A DNA stretch of 64,000 nt from Bradyrhizobium tropiciagri (GCF_018130505.1 NZ_JAFCKH010000003.1:496001-560000); one strand, 5' to 3'; shown: positions 26,121 through 35,124, counted from the stretch's first letter. Translations and numbers: made by a program. The notes: generated by a model not told the origin, from the letters alone.

Positions 26121-26224
26121 TTATGACCTCTTGGAAGCCGCCAAGCCTAGCGGCTTCGCTGCGGTGCACAATGCCCGTTTCGGGATGGGTGATGACCGGT
26201 GAGGGATGGGCTAGGCAGCGACGT

Positions 26225-26860
26225 TCAGCCGACGTGCAGCATCGCCTTCAATTTCAGCACCGCGCTGTCGGGCGTCGTCAGCACCGGCTTACCGGTGACC
26301 TCGGCGACGCGGTCGGCGGCCGGCGCCATGCTGTACTGGGCGAGCGCGATCAGGTCGCAGTCGCGCAAATCTTTCGACGCTTCGACCACCAGGCGGTCGT
26401 GCTCGGCGCGGTCGCCGCGGTCGAGCGCTGCCAGCGCGCCCTCGGCGAGCTTCGGCACGAGCCGGACGGAGGAGGGGAATTCCGGCGGCATCGAGACCAG
26501 CGTCGGCGGGAAGGTCGAGAGCAGGCCGATTGTCGTTGCCTTCGCGACCGCCTGCTCGATCATCGCCTCGTTCGGCTTGAGCACCGGCATTGGCGCATGC
26601 GCGCGCGCCACCGCCTCGATGCAGGGGCCGAATGCCGAGCAGGTGAAGAGAATGCCGTCGGCGCCGGTATCGGCGGCATAACGGCCCATTGCGAGGAAGC
26701 GCTCGGTCATCCGCTCGGTGAGCTTGCCGTCGCGCGCGAGATCGGCGGAGAGCGAGTCGTCGAGCAGGTTCATCAGCCGCGCCTTCGGCCACAGCCGCGC
26801 GAACGATGCCTCGATCGGAACGATCGAGTGCTTGAGGGCGTGGATCAAAGTGATGCGCAT
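26225..26860 (-). CDS. Asp/Glu racemase-superfamily protein
   Basis: 211 residues. FTCSAFGPC (C74, C80) matches the first catalytic-cysteine loop of the aspartate/glutamate/hydantoin racemase fold. The second loop, where two-base racemases carry another cysteine, reads LAQYSMAP (173-180). So it may be a one-cysteine decarboxylase/isomerase-type member rather than a true racemase. It lies 162 bp downstream of an AapJ-like binding protein and on the same strand, so amino acid substrates are likely. Confidence 0.75.
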   Translation of the reverse strand: MRITLIHALKHSIVPIEASFARLWPKARLMNLLDDSLSADLARDGKLTERMTERFLAMGRYAADTGADGILFTCSAFGPCIEAVARAHAPMPVLKPNEAMIEQAVAKATTIGLLSTFPPTLVSMPPEFPSSVRLVPKLAEGALAALDRGDRAEHDRLVVEASKDLRDCDLIALAQYSMAPAADRVAEVTGKPVLTTPDSAVLKLKAMLHVG

Positions 26861-26872
26861 GGCCGGTGCTTT

Positions 26873-27013
26873 TCTCCCTCTCCCCGTTCTTCACGGGGAG
26901 AGGGTCGGGGTGAGGGGCTCTATCCAGACTATCGGTGAGAGAAGGACTCGCGGAGGCTCCCCCTCACCCGGATTGCTCCGCAATCCGACCTCTCCCCGCA
27001 AGCGGGGCGAGGT
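26873..27013. repeat. interspersed palindromic element, family F
   Basis: CTCCCTCTCCCCGTTCTTCA with CGGGGAGAGGGTCGGGGTGA faces CCCCTCACCCGGATTGC and GACCTCTCCCCGCAAGCGGG then GCGAGGTGA. It fills the gap between the racemase-like and AapJ-like genes. A short relative is at 57018-57041. Confidence 0.75.
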
Positions 27014-27022
27014 GACTTCTTA

Positions 27023-28033
27023 TTACTTGAACGGAATCGCGTACATCAGGCCGCCCTTGCTCCAGGTGGCGTTGAGGCCGCGCTCGAGCTTCAGCGGGCT
27101 GGCCTTGCCGACATTGCGCTCGAAAATCTCGCCGTAATTGCCGCCGGCCTTGATCGCCGCGACCAGCCATTTGTTGTCGAGGCCGAGCCGCGAGCCGAGA
27201 TCGCCGGAGGCGCCGAGCAGGCGCTGGATCGCCGGCACCTGCGACTTCGTCATCTCGTCGGCATTGGCCTGGGTGACGCCGAGCTCCTCGGCTTCGACCA
27301 GGCCGTAATGCAGCCAGGTGATGATGTCGCTCCAAACCTCGTCGCCGTTGCGGGTGAACGGGCCGAGCGGCTCCTTGCTGATGGTCTGCGGCAGCACGAC
27401 GTAGTCTTCCGCCTTCGGTGCCGCGGTGGCGACCGCGCCGGCGAGAGCGGAAGCATCTTGCGTCATGGCATCGCAGCGGCCACCGAAGAAGGTCTGGTAC
27501 ATGGTGTCGACGCGGTCGAACACCAGCGGCTTCCAGTCGATGCCGTTGGCGCGGCCGTAGTCGCCGAGCGTCACCTCATGCGTGGTGCCCTGCGCGACGC
27601 AGACGGTGGCGCCCTTGAGGTCCTTCAGCTCCTTCACGCCGAGGTCCTTCTTCACCACAAAGCCCTGGCCGTCGTAGAAATTGACCGGCCCCTGGCGCAA
27701 GCCGAGCGTGGTGCCGCGCAGAAAAGTCTGCGTCGAATTGCGGTAGAGCACGTCGATCTCGCCGGACTGCAGCGCCGTGAAGCGATTCTGCGCGGTCAGC
27801 GCGACGTAGCGCACCTTGCTCGGATCGCCGAGCACGCCGGCGGCGAGCGCGCGGCAATAGTCGACGTCGAGGCCCTTGAAGTTGCCCTGCGAGTCCGGCG
27901 CCGAGAAGCCGGCAAAGCCGGTCGAGACGCCGCACACCAGCGTGCCGCGCTGCTTGACGGTGTCGAGCGTCGCTGCGCTCGCGCCGGCGATGCTTGCGGC
28001 GAGAACGGTTGCAGTAATCAATCCCCTGTACAT
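27023..28033 (-). CDS. AapJ-like general amino acid binding protein
   Basis: 336 residues with a signal peptide to about residue 20 (AGASAAT). LDTVKQRGTLVCGVSTGFAG and GFSAPDSQGNFKGLDVDYCR are typical of the polar amino acid binding family 3 AapJ/BztA branch. It would carry amino acids to the AapQ/AapM-type permeases encoded at 30418-32728, although those lie on the other strand and on the far side of the aminotransferase and regulator genes. Confidence 0.88.
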   Translation of the reverse strand: MYRGLITATVLAASIAGASAATLDTVKQRGTLVCGVSTGFAGFSAPDSQGNFKGLDVDYCRALAAGVLGDPSKVRYVALTAQNRFTALQSGEIDVLYRNSTQTFLRGTTLGLRQGPVNFYDGQGFVVKKDLGVKELKDLKGATVCVAQGTTHEVTLGDYGRANGIDWKPLVFDRVDTMYQTFFGGRCDAMTQDASALAGAVATAAPKAEDYVVLPQTISKEPLGPFTRNGDEVWSDIITWLHYGLVEAEELGVTQANADEMTKSQVPAIQRLLGASGDLGSRLGLDNKWLVAAIKAGGNYGEIFERNVGKASPLKLERGLNATWSKGGLMYAIPFK

Positions 28034-28072
28034 GTTACTCCTCCTACCCTGTTTGAGCTGATCCTTTCCGGA

Positions 28073-29449
28073 TCATGCTCCGTGACCAACGTCCTTCAAC
28101 GCGCTGTCTACCGCAGCGCCTAGTCTTTCGACGATCATGTCGATGTCGCCGGAAGTCGCGATATAGGGCGGGGCGAGCAGCACATGGTCGCCGCTCTTGC
28201 CGTCGACGGTGCCGCCCGCCGGATAGCAGCCGAGCCCACCGGCAAAGGCCGTGGCCTTGATGCGCTGATGCAGCTTCAGCTTGGGATCGAACGGCTGCCG
28301 CTTGGCGCGGTCGGCGACCAGCTCGATCGCCCAGAACAGGCCGCGGCCCCTGATGTCGCCGACATGGCGGTGATTGCCGAAGCGCTCGGTCAGCCGCTGC
28401 TCGAGCTGCTTGCCGCGCTCCTTGACCTGGTCGAGCAGCTTTTCCTCGGCGATGATCTTCTGCACCTCGAGCGCGGCAGCGCAGGCGAGGGGATGCGCCA
28501 GATAAGTGTGGCCGTGCTGGAACGCGCCGGAGCCGCCGCGCACCGTCTCGACGATGGTGCCGCTGGCCAGCATCGCGCCGATCGGCTGGTAGCCGCCGCC
28601 GAGCCCCTTGGCAATCGCCTGGATGTCGGGCGCGATGCCCTCTTGCTCCCACGCATTGAGCGTGCCGGTACGGCCCATGCCGCACATCACTTCGTCGAGG
28701 ATCAAGAGCGCGCCGTGGCGGTTGCAGATCTCGCGCACCGCCTTGAAGTAGCCTTCGGGCGCCGGAACGCAGCCGGCGGTGGCGCCGACCACGGGCTCGG
28801 CGATGAAGGCCGCGACGGTGTCGGGGCCGAGCCGCTGGAATTCGGCGTCGAGCTCGGCGGCGAGCCGCGTAACAAACGCCACCTCCGATTCATCGTCATG
28901 CTTCTCGTGATAGGCGAAGGCCGGCGTGACGTGGCTGAACGAGGGCGACAGCAGCGGCGCATAGGGCTCGCGGCGCCAGGCATTGCCGCCGGCCGACAGC
29001 GCGCCGAGCGTGTTGCCGTGATAGCTCTGCCTGCGGGCGATGAAGCGCGCGCGCTGCGGCTCGCCACGCTCGATGAAATACTGCCGCGCCAGCTTGATCG
29101 AGGCCTCGATCGCCTCCGAGCCGCCGCTGACGAAATACACCGCGGCGAGGCCGCCGGGCTCGTGGCCGACCAGCCGCTCGGCAAGCTCTTCCGCCGGCTC
29201 GGACGAGAAGAACGCGGTGTGGGCATAGGCCAGCGTCGAGGCCTGCTTTCCGATCGCCGCGAGCACGCGCGGATGCTGATGGCCGAGACAGGACACTGCG
29301 GCGCCGCCGGAGGAATCCAGCACGCGGCGGCCGTCCTCGGCGATCAGCCAGACGCCGTCGCCACCGATCGCCTTCGGCGGGGTCTCGCGCAGGCTGCGAT
29401 GCATCACGCGGCTCTTGTGGGCTGCCAAGGGGACTGCCATGACACTCAT
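28073..29449 (-). CDS. class III PLP-dependent aminotransferase
   Basis: 458 residues. Class III signature LLILDEVMCGMGRTG holds the cofactor aspartate D252, and K281 in IAKGLGGGYQPIG is the Schiff-base lysine. The enzyme is close in layout to omega-amino acid/pyruvate transaminases. It overlaps the RpiR regulator gene by 4 bp and is followed 39 bp later by the AapJ-like gene. The set looks like an uptake-and-transamination operon for an unknown amino compound. Confidence 0.87.
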   Translation of the reverse strand: MSVMAVPLAAHKSRVMHRSLRETPPKAIGGDGVWLIAEDGRRVLDSSGGAAVSCLGHQHPRVLAAIGKQASTLAYAHTAFFSSEPAEELAERLVGHEPGGLAAVYFVSGGSEAIEASIKLARQYFIERGEPQRARFIARRQSYHGNTLGALSAGGNAWRREPYAPLLSPSFSHVTPAFAYHEKHDDESEVAFVTRLAAELDAEFQRLGPDTVAAFIAEPVVGATAGCVPAPEGYFKAVREICNRHGALLILDEVMCGMGRTGTLNAWEQEGIAPDIQAIAKGLGGGYQPIGAMLASGTIVETVRGGSGAFQHGHTYLAHPLACAAALEVQKIIAEEKLLDQVKERGKQLEQRLTERFGNHRHVGDIRGRGLFWAIELVADRAKRQPFDPKLKLHQRIKATAFAGGLGCYPAGGTVDGKSGDHVLLAPPYIATSGDIDMIVERLGAAVDSALKDVGHGA

Positions 29450-30321
29450 CCTTTCTCGACAAAATATTGCGACATCTCGGCAAGCCGGCCCTCGGTCTCC
29501 TCCAGCTTGCGCTTTGCGGCCGCGCCGCCGAGCGTGAAGGCGACGGCGGCCAGCGATTGCGCGACCGCGATCGCGCCAGTGAGGCTCGGGAAGAAGCCGG
29601 GCGAGGCGGCGGCCTCGAACAGCAGCAGATGATCGGCGCCCTCTGCCATCGGCGCCGCAAAACTGTCGGCGATTGCGATCAGCGTGGCGCGCGCCTGATG
29701 CGCCGCGCGCGCGGTCTCGACGCTGACGCCGGTGTAAGGCGCAAAGCCGATCACGACCACGGCATCCTCGCTGCGGAAGGCGCCGTGGTCGAGATCGAAC
29801 GGACCGGAGCCGCCGACCAATTGCACCGCATCGGGACGGAAAAGGCGAAGCTGGTAGGTCAAGAGTTCCGCGACGCTGCGACAGCTGCGAAAGCCTGAAA
29901 TCCAGATCCGGTTCGCGCTGTGCAGCGCACGCGCGGCGTCCGCGATCGCATTGGCGGAGATGCGCGCGAGGCCCGCAGCCTCGGCCTCAAGCTTGTCGTG
30001 CACCAGCTTGACGTCCGCATTCGGCCCGGCGCGGCGGCTCTTCGCGCGGCCGGAGAACGGCGAGGCCTGCGCCGGCCGACGCGCCTCGGTGAGCGCGGCG
30101 CGCAATTCGTCCCAGCCGGAATAGCCGAGCGCCTTGGCAAGACGGGTGAAGGAGGCGGGATCGGCGCCGGCGACGGATGCGAGCTCGCGCATCGAGCGGG
30201 TGGTGGCGTCGTAATCATTGGCCGCGACGAACCGACCGACTTCCTGCAACCGCATCGGCAGCGACGGCAGTGCGCTGCACAATTCGTTGAGGGGCGATGG
30301 TTTCGGCTCAGCCTGGGCCAT
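29446..30321 (-). CDS. MurR/RpiR-family transcriptional regulator
   Basis: 291 residues. The N-terminal HTH (about 25-85) has MRELASVAGADPASFTRLAKA and LGYSGWDELR. The C-terminal SIS domain (about 125-270) has NRIWISGFRSCRSVAELL and EDAVVVIGFAPYTGVSVET. Members usually sense a sugar phosphate or amino acid derivative. It is the first gene on its strand and diverges from the permease gene at 30418, with an 11-bp inverted repeat directly before its start. Confidence 0.85.
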   Translation of the reverse strand: MAQAEPKPSPLNELCSALPSLPMRLQEVGRFVAANDYDATTRSMRELASVAGADPASFTRLAKALGYSGWDELRAALTEARRPAQASPFSGRAKSRRAGPNADVKLVHDKLEAEAAGLARISANAIADAARALHSANRIWISGFRSCRSVAELLTYQLRLFRPDAVQLVGGSGPFDLDHGAFRSEDAVVVIGFAPYTGVSVETARAAHQARATLIAIADSFAAPMAEGADHLLLFEAAASPGFFPSLTGAIAVAQSLAAVAFTLGGAAAKRKLEETEGRLAEMSQYFVEKG

Positions 30322-30325
30322 GAAA

Positions 30326-30362
30326 CATATGTTGCATGAATCTTAATTTGGTGCAACATATG
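30326..30362. promoter_or_regulatory. inverted repeat, candidate RpiR operator
   Basis: CATATGTTGCA at 30326-30336 and TGCAACATATG at 30352-30362 are perfect inverted repeats separated by 15 bp. The left arm lies 4 bp from the start codon of the RpiR gene and the whole motif lies before the divergent AapQ-like gene at 30418. Binding here could stop both transcripts. Confidence 0.6.
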
Positions 30363-30417
30363 AAGTGCGCGCCCCAGCGCATGGCAGAAGATCGCTTCTC
30401 ACAAGGATCCTTGTGCT

Positions 30418-31605
30418 GTGACGACATCGACGCCGAAACGCCCTCCCGCCCGGCCCTTGCGGCTTTCGCTCGACGACCCGCGCATCGCCGGCCTGTTCTG
30501 GCAGATCCTGGTGGTCGGCATCGCGATCGCCATCGTCGCCTGGCTGTGGTCGAACGCCGTGCACAATCTCTCCGTACGGCGCATCTCGACCGGCTTTGCC
30601 TTCCTCGGCCGCGAGGCCGGCATGCCGATCTCGGACAGCTGGATCGACTACACGCCGAAGAACACTTATCTGCGCGCCTTCATCGTCGGCCTCGTCAACA
30701 CGCTGCGCGTCGCCGTGATCGGCATTGTGCTGGCGACGGTGATCGGTACGCTGGTCGGCATCGCGCGGCTGTCGACCAACTGGCTGCTGTCGCGGCTCGC
30801 CGCCGTCTATGTCGAGGTGCTGCGCGATTTGCCGCTCTTGCTGCAGCTGTTGTTCTGGTACGTGCTGATGCAGGGCCTGCCGGCGGCGCGGCAGGCGTGG
30901 AAGCCGGTCGAGGGCGTGTTCCTGTCCAACCGCGGGCTGATCCTGCCGTCGGTGCCGTTGCACGACGCCAATCTCTGGACCCTCCTCGCGCTGGTCGTCG
31001 GCGTGATCGTCTTCATCATCGTCCGTCGCCGCCTGATCGCGCAGCAGATGCTGGACGGCAAGGCACGGCCGGCCTGGCCTTACGCGCTCGGCCTCATCGT
31101 TGCGCTGCCGGTGCTGGTCTCATTCCTTGCGGGCGCGAGCTGGAGCATCACGCTGCCCGAGCTGCGCGGATTCAACTTCGTCGGCGGGCTGACCCTGGCG
31201 CCGGAATATTTCGCGCTGCTGATCGCGCTCGTTACCTACACCTCGGCCTTCATCGCCGAGATCGTGCGCAGCGGCATCCAGGCGGTGCCGCGCGGGCAGT
31301 GGGATGCCGCCAAGGCGCTCGGGCTGAAGAAAAGCTTTGCGCTTCAGCACATCGTGCTGCCGCAGGCGCTGCGCGTCATCATCCCGCCGATGACCAGCCA
31401 GTATCTCAACCTGACCAAGAACTCCTCGCTCGCGGTCGCGGTCGGCTATCAGGACATCGTCTCGATCGCCAACACCACGCTGAACCAGACCGGGCAGGCG
31501 ATCGAGTCGATCGCGCTGATCATGATGGTGTTCCTCACCATCAGCCTCGGCATCAGCCTGTTCATGAACTGGTACAATGCGCGCATCGCGCTGGTGGAGC
31601 GCTGA
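30418..31605 (+). CDS. AapQ-like amino acid ABC permease
   Basis: 395 residues, GTG start at 30418 with AAGGAT about 10 bp upstream. It has about eight membrane helices. A large insertion in the first half plus the EAA loop AAKALGLKKSFALQHIVLPQALRVIIPP at about 295-325 fits the AapQ/BztB type. The next gene starts 2 bp after its stop, so the two are co-translated. It needs an ATPase that this window does not encode. Confidence 0.88.
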   Translation: MTTSTPKRPPARPLRLSLDDPRIAGLFWQILVVGIAIAIVAWLWSNAVHNLSVRRISTGFAFLGREAGMPISDSWIDYTPKNTYLRAFIVGLVNTLRVAVIGIVLATVIGTLVGIARLSTNWLLSRLAAVYVEVLRDLPLLLQLLFWYVLMQGLPAARQAWKPVEGVFLSNRGLILPSVPLHDANLWTLLALVVGVIVFIIVRRRLIAQQMLDGKARPAWPYALGLIVALPVLVSFLAGASWSITLPELRGFNFVGGLTLAPEYFALLIALVTYTSAFIAEIVRSGIQAVPRGQWDAAKALGLKKSFALQHIVLPQALRVIIPPMTSQYLNLTKNSSLAVAVGYQDIVSIANTTLNQTGQAIESIALIMMVFLTISLGISLFMNWYNARIALVER

Positions 31606-31606
31606 C

Positions 31607-32728
31607 ATGAGCTCGCTCGCCCACGTCCCGCAAGATCCGTTGCCGATCGGCCGGCCGCGCGTGCAGCGTACGCTCGGCGGCCAGATCGCCCTCTGGCTGC
31701 GCACCAATTTGTTTCCGTCGGTGGCCTCGTCCATCCTGACGCTGCTGCTCGTTGCCGTGCTCGGCAAGGCCGTCGTCGCGCTCTGGCAGTGGGGCATCGC
31801 CAATGCGATCTGGTCCGTCGCCGGCAACGACACCAGCGCGTGCCGCGCGTTGCGCGGCGTCGGCGCCTGCTGGGCGGTGATCCCGGAGAAGTACCGCTTC
31901 ATCCTGTTCGGCACCTATCCGTTCGACGAGCAGTGGCGGCCGGCCCTGGTGGTCGTGATCTTCATTGCGCTGTTCGCGCTCTCGAGCCGACGCAGCTTCT
32001 GGCGCAAGGAGCTGTTCCTGCTCTGGGTCGCCGCGCTGGTCGCGATCGGCTGCCTGATGTGGGGCGGCTTCCTCGGCATGTCCTACGTCTCGCAGGACCG
32101 CTGGGGCGGCCTGCCGGTGACGCTGATCCTTGCCACCTTCGGGCTCGCCTTCGGCTTCCCGCTCGGAATTCTTGTCGCGCTCGGCCGTCGCTCGAAGCTG
32201 CCGGCGATCCGCTCACTCTGCGTGCTCTATGTCGAATTGATCCGCGGCGTGCCGCTGATCAGCCTGCTGTTCATGGCCAGCGTGATGTTCCCGCTGTTCA
32301 TGCCCGACGGCGTCAACATCGACAAATTGCTGCGCGCGCAGATCGCCTTCATCCTCTACGCCGGCGCCTACCTCGCGGAGGTGGTGCGCGGCGGACTGCA
32401 GGCGGTGCCGCGCGGCCAGTCGGAGGCGGCGGATGCGCTCGGCCTGTCCTACTGGAGGAAGAACCTGTTGATCGTGCTGCCGCAGGCGATCCGCCACGTC
32501 ATCCCGCCGCTGGTCAACACCTTCATCGCCTTCTTCAAGGACACCAGCCTGGTCTTGATCATCGGCATCTTCGACCTGCTGACGACCGCCAAGACCGCGA
32601 TCATCGACCCGGCCTGGCAGTCGTTCAGCGTCGAGGTCTATGTTTTCGTCGGCGTGATCTACTTCGCCTTCTGCTTCGCAATGTCGCGCTACAGCCGCAG
32701 CCTTGAGGCGCAGCGGACGGCGAACTGA
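31607..32728 (+). CDS. AapM-like amino acid ABC permease
   Basis: 373 residues from the ATG at 31607, placed right after the previous TGA. Sequence such as IPEKYRFILFGTYPFDEQWRP and the EAA loop AADALGLSYWRKNLLIVLPQ fit AapM/BztC. Canonical aap operons continue with the ATPase aapP, but here a convergent unrelated gene ends 3 bp beyond the stop codon. So the importer needs an ATPase made elsewhere. Confidence 0.88.
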   Translation: MSSLAHVPQDPLPIGRPRVQRTLGGQIALWLRTNLFPSVASSILTLLLVAVLGKAVVALWQWGIANAIWSVAGNDTSACRALRGVGACWAVIPEKYRFILFGTYPFDEQWRPALVVVIFIALFALSSRRSFWRKELFLLWVAALVAIGCLMWGGFLGMSYVSQDRWGGLPVTLILATFGLAFGFPLGILVALGRRSKLPAIRSLCVLYVELIRGVPLISLLFMASVMFPLFMPDGVNIDKLLRAQIAFILYAGAYLAEVVRGGLQAVPRGQSEAADALGLSYWRKNLLIVLPQAIRHVIPPLVNTFIAFFKDTSLVLIIGIFDLLTTAKTAIIDPAWQSFSVEVYVFVGVIYFAFCFAMSRYSRSLEAQRTAN

Positions 32729-32731
32729 TCC

Positions 32732-33304
32732 TCACTTCCGCCGCGAGAGGATGGCGTTCCAGATTTCGCTCTCGGTGCAGATGTTCGCGGAGCCGTAGGC
32801 CCACTCCTCGAAGACGTGGCCGGCTTCCTGGTAGTGGCCCTTGTATCCGCCGATCAGAATCTCGTCCGACGCCTTTGCCTCGTTGCGGACCCAATGGACC
32901 AGCTCGTGCAACAGGGTTCGCATCAGCCGGTTGCCGGCGCGTGTCGGATCGACGTCGTAGCCCTCCTCAAACGCATCGAACCAGAACGACGTGACGATGA
33001 CGTATGGCTTACGGCCGAAGGAAACGCCAAGCGTGTCGGTAAACCCGCACGCGTCGACGATCTCGCCCTGCACGGGCGGCCTTATCAGCCCCTGGGCGAC
33101 ATCGACCCGTGGCTGGGCCGCATAGGTCAGCGCCGTCTTGGCAAACTTCTCGGCAACCTTGGTCGGCTGAAACTGATCGTCGGCCATGCAGGCTTCGAAG
33201 AATGCATTGCGGATCTTCGGCTGTCCCTTCAAGGCGCCGTCGATGCCTTGCATGAACTTGGTCACCTTGGGATATTTCTGCATGTCGGTCGGAACCAGGA
33301 ACAT
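32732..33304 (-). CDS. putative zinc metallopeptidase (HExxH), stand-alone
   Basis: 190 residues. The zincin motif is H133-E-L-V-H137 (LLHELVHWVRNEA), and a glutamate pair E166-E167 in VFEEWAYG about 29 residues on could supply the third ligand. GGAGGAAG precedes the ATG at 33304. No signal peptide or membrane segment is seen. It resembles small zincins used as toxins or effectors (Tox-MPTase-like), but assignment is uncertain. No immunity, secretion or chaperone gene is beside it; it occupies the spot after aapM where aapP is expected. Confidence 0.6.
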   Translation of the reverse strand: MFLVPTDMQKYPKVTKFMQGIDGALKGQPKIRNAFFEACMADDQFQPTKVAEKFAKTALTYAAQPRVDVAQGLIRPPVQGEIVDACGFTDTLGVSFGRKPYVIVTSFWFDAFEEGYDVDPTRAGNRLMRTLLHELVHWVRNEAKASDEILIGGYKGHYQEAGHVFEEWAYGSANICTESEIWNAILSRRK

Positions 33305-33689
33305 CGACTTCCTCCTGCAAGCACAATGAAGTCGATCACCGCATGAAAACGGTTCAGCGTAAGTTAGTCGCGGAGGTGGACAGGCAGTTCAAGGAACCTG
33401 TCCGTTGCGTCGACGCGTTACGGGCAGGAATTGAGTTCGCTGAAGCTTGCCGGAGCGGCAGACTGTCGCATGGGAGGCCTTCGACAGGTCCTCGAATTTT
33501 CGACGCGCGTTGCATCCTGGTCGCGATGTCGTGTCCGCGGCGCGGCGGCATCGGGCCGTCAGCGAACTCGCGGCGGTCAAGCGCGGCGTGAGTGATCAAC
33601 GCCGTACCGGTGTCACACAGATTTTCCGCCCGCCGCGCGGCGTCGATGTTATGATCCGGTGCATACGCAGACCATTTGACGAACGCTTC
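33305..33689. other. 385-bp gap with one inverted repeat
   Basis: GGACAGG (33378-33384) and CCTGTCC (33397-33403) form a 7-bp inverted repeat. No gene is supported; the open frame running into the transglycosylase from 33447 lacks a good upstream start signal. The rest shows no recognisable element. Confidence 0.4.
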
Positions 33690-34760
33690 ATGTTGTCGAT
33701 TGTCAGGCCGCGTCGGCGGGTTCATCGATCGATTCCACTGGCGGCCATCGGCTCGGCCTGCCTGCTGCTGGTCGTCAGCGGGGCTAGCGCCGAACCTGCC
33801 GGCAATGTCGAAGTGACACCGGCCGCGCAGCGCGCAGAGCCGGCGCAACCCGAAGCGTCTCATCCGACGGCGACCGCCGGAGAGAACCGCGATGAAGCGG
33901 CGCGGCCGGCGCCGGACCAGCCATCTCCATCCGCTCCGTCTCCGGCGCAATTGCCATCGGCTGCAAAGCTCGACGGGCCGCAGCAATATTGCAAGGTGCT
34001 GGAGGAAACGGCGCTGAAGAACGGCCTGCCTCCGGACTTCTTCGTCCGGCTGATCTGGCAGGAAAGCAATTTCGATCCCAACTCGGTCAGTAGCGCCGGC
34101 GCGCAGGGCATCGCCCAGTTCATGCCGGGCACCGCGCGCTGGCGCGGTCTGGCCGATCCGTTCGAGCCGCTGCCTGCGATCCAGGAGTCTGCCCGCTGGC
34201 TTCGCGAACTGCGCGAGCAGTTCGGCAACCTCGGGCTTGCGGCGGCGGCTTATAATGGGGGCCCGCGGCGTGTGCAGGACTGGCTGGCGGGACGCGGCAA
34301 TTTGCCGGGCGAGACCCGCGCCTATGTCAGGATCATCACCGGGCGGACCGCCGAGGAATGGGCGCAGGGCTCGCTGGAAGATCGCGTCCATACCGCTGCC
34401 GCGATGGCCTGCGGCGACATCGTGCGCGGCATGCTGGTCAGGGCGCTTCCTGCCGGACCGGGAGCGCCCGGTAGAGAGCCGGCGGCGGCTGCGCAACAGG
34501 CAGCGTGGGGACCTTGGGGACTGCAACTGGCCGGCGGCCCGTCGCAATCAAGGGTGCTCGCCGATTATCAGCAACTCCAGAAGCGCTTTGCGCCGGTGCT
34601 CGGCGATCGCGCGCCGCTCGTTCTGAGAACGAACCGGGCCGGACCCGGCTCGGCATCCTGGTATCTGCTCCGCGTCGCCGAGACGACCCGTGAGCGGGCC
34701 AATCAGTTGTGTGCGCGACTTGAGAAGATCGGCGGAAGCTGCCTGGTGTTTCGCAACTAG
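33690..34760 (+). CDS. lytic transglycosylase with C-terminal SPOR-like domain
   Basis: 356 residues from the ATG at 33690; an in-frame ATG at 33651 is also possible. After a signal peptide (to about ASAEP) there is a proline/alanine-rich linker, then an SLT domain at about 97-215: VRLIWQESNFDP with catalytic E125, AGAQGIAQFMPGTA, and AAAYNGGPRRVQDW. The last 80 residues (GPWGLQLAG... SWYLLRV... CLVFRN) resemble a SPOR peptidoglycan-binding repeat. It would cleave septal or side-wall glycan in the periplasm. Confidence 0.8.
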   Translation: MLSIVRPRRRVHRSIPLAAIGSACLLLVVSGASAEPAGNVEVTPAAQRAEPAQPEASHPTATAGENRDEAARPAPDQPSPSAPSPAQLPSAAKLDGPQQYCKVLEETALKNGLPPDFFVRLIWQESNFDPNSVSSAGAQGIAQFMPGTARWRGLADPFEPLPAIQESARWLRELREQFGNLGLAAAAYNGGPRRVQDWLAGRGNLPGETRAYVRIITGRTAEEWAQGSLEDRVHTAAAMACGDIVRGMLVRALPAGPGAPGREPAAAAQQAAWGPWGLQLAGGPSQSRVLADYQQLQKRFAPVLGDRAPLVLRTNRAGPGSASWYLLRVAETTRERANQLCARLEKIGGSCLVFRN

Positions 34761-34775
34761 CCGGCTCACGAAGGC

Positions 34776-34861
34776 CGTAGGATGGGTGGAGCGCAGCGAT
34801 ACCCATCATCTCGCCGCGCGGGTGCGCTCGATGGGTATCGCTGCGCTCCACCCATCCTACG
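34776..34861. repeat. interspersed palindromic element, family A, copy 2
   Basis: Arms CGTAGGATGGGTGGAGCGCA.. and ..TGCGCTCCACCCATCCTACG are nearly identical to those at 20070 and 49111; only the centre between the ACCCATCA and GATGGGT blocks differs. It begins 16 bp after the transglycosylase stop codon. Confidence 0.85.
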
Positions 34862-34949
34862 AACCGCGTCCTATTCTCCGCCGTCATCGCCCGGCTCGAC
34901 GGGGCGATCCATTACGCCGAGGCCCATCGGTTCAATCACTGCTGTCTCT

Positions 34950-35051
34950 GGAATACTGGATCACCCGGTCAAGCCGGGTGATGACACCGCGTTGTGTGGC
35001 GAGCGGTGTGCCACACACTCAGTGTCGTCCTTGCGAAAGCAGGGACGACCG
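34950..35051. repeat. interspersed repeat, family E (two-hairpin unit)
   Basis: The hairpin GGATCACCCGGTC/AAGCCGGGTGATG is followed by the hairpin TGTGTGGC../..GCCACACA and then GTCGTCCTTGCGAAAGCAGG with GACGAC. So the unit carries several stems in a row. It shares the GTCGTC..GACGAC idea with family D. The interval 34761-35124 holds only repeats and the promoter of the next gene. Confidence 0.65.
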
Positions 35052-35124
35052 ATGTGAATGGTGACACCGCACCATTCGCGAGTATCCTCTGCTCCTGAAC
35101 ATCGACGTCCCACCAAGAGGCATC

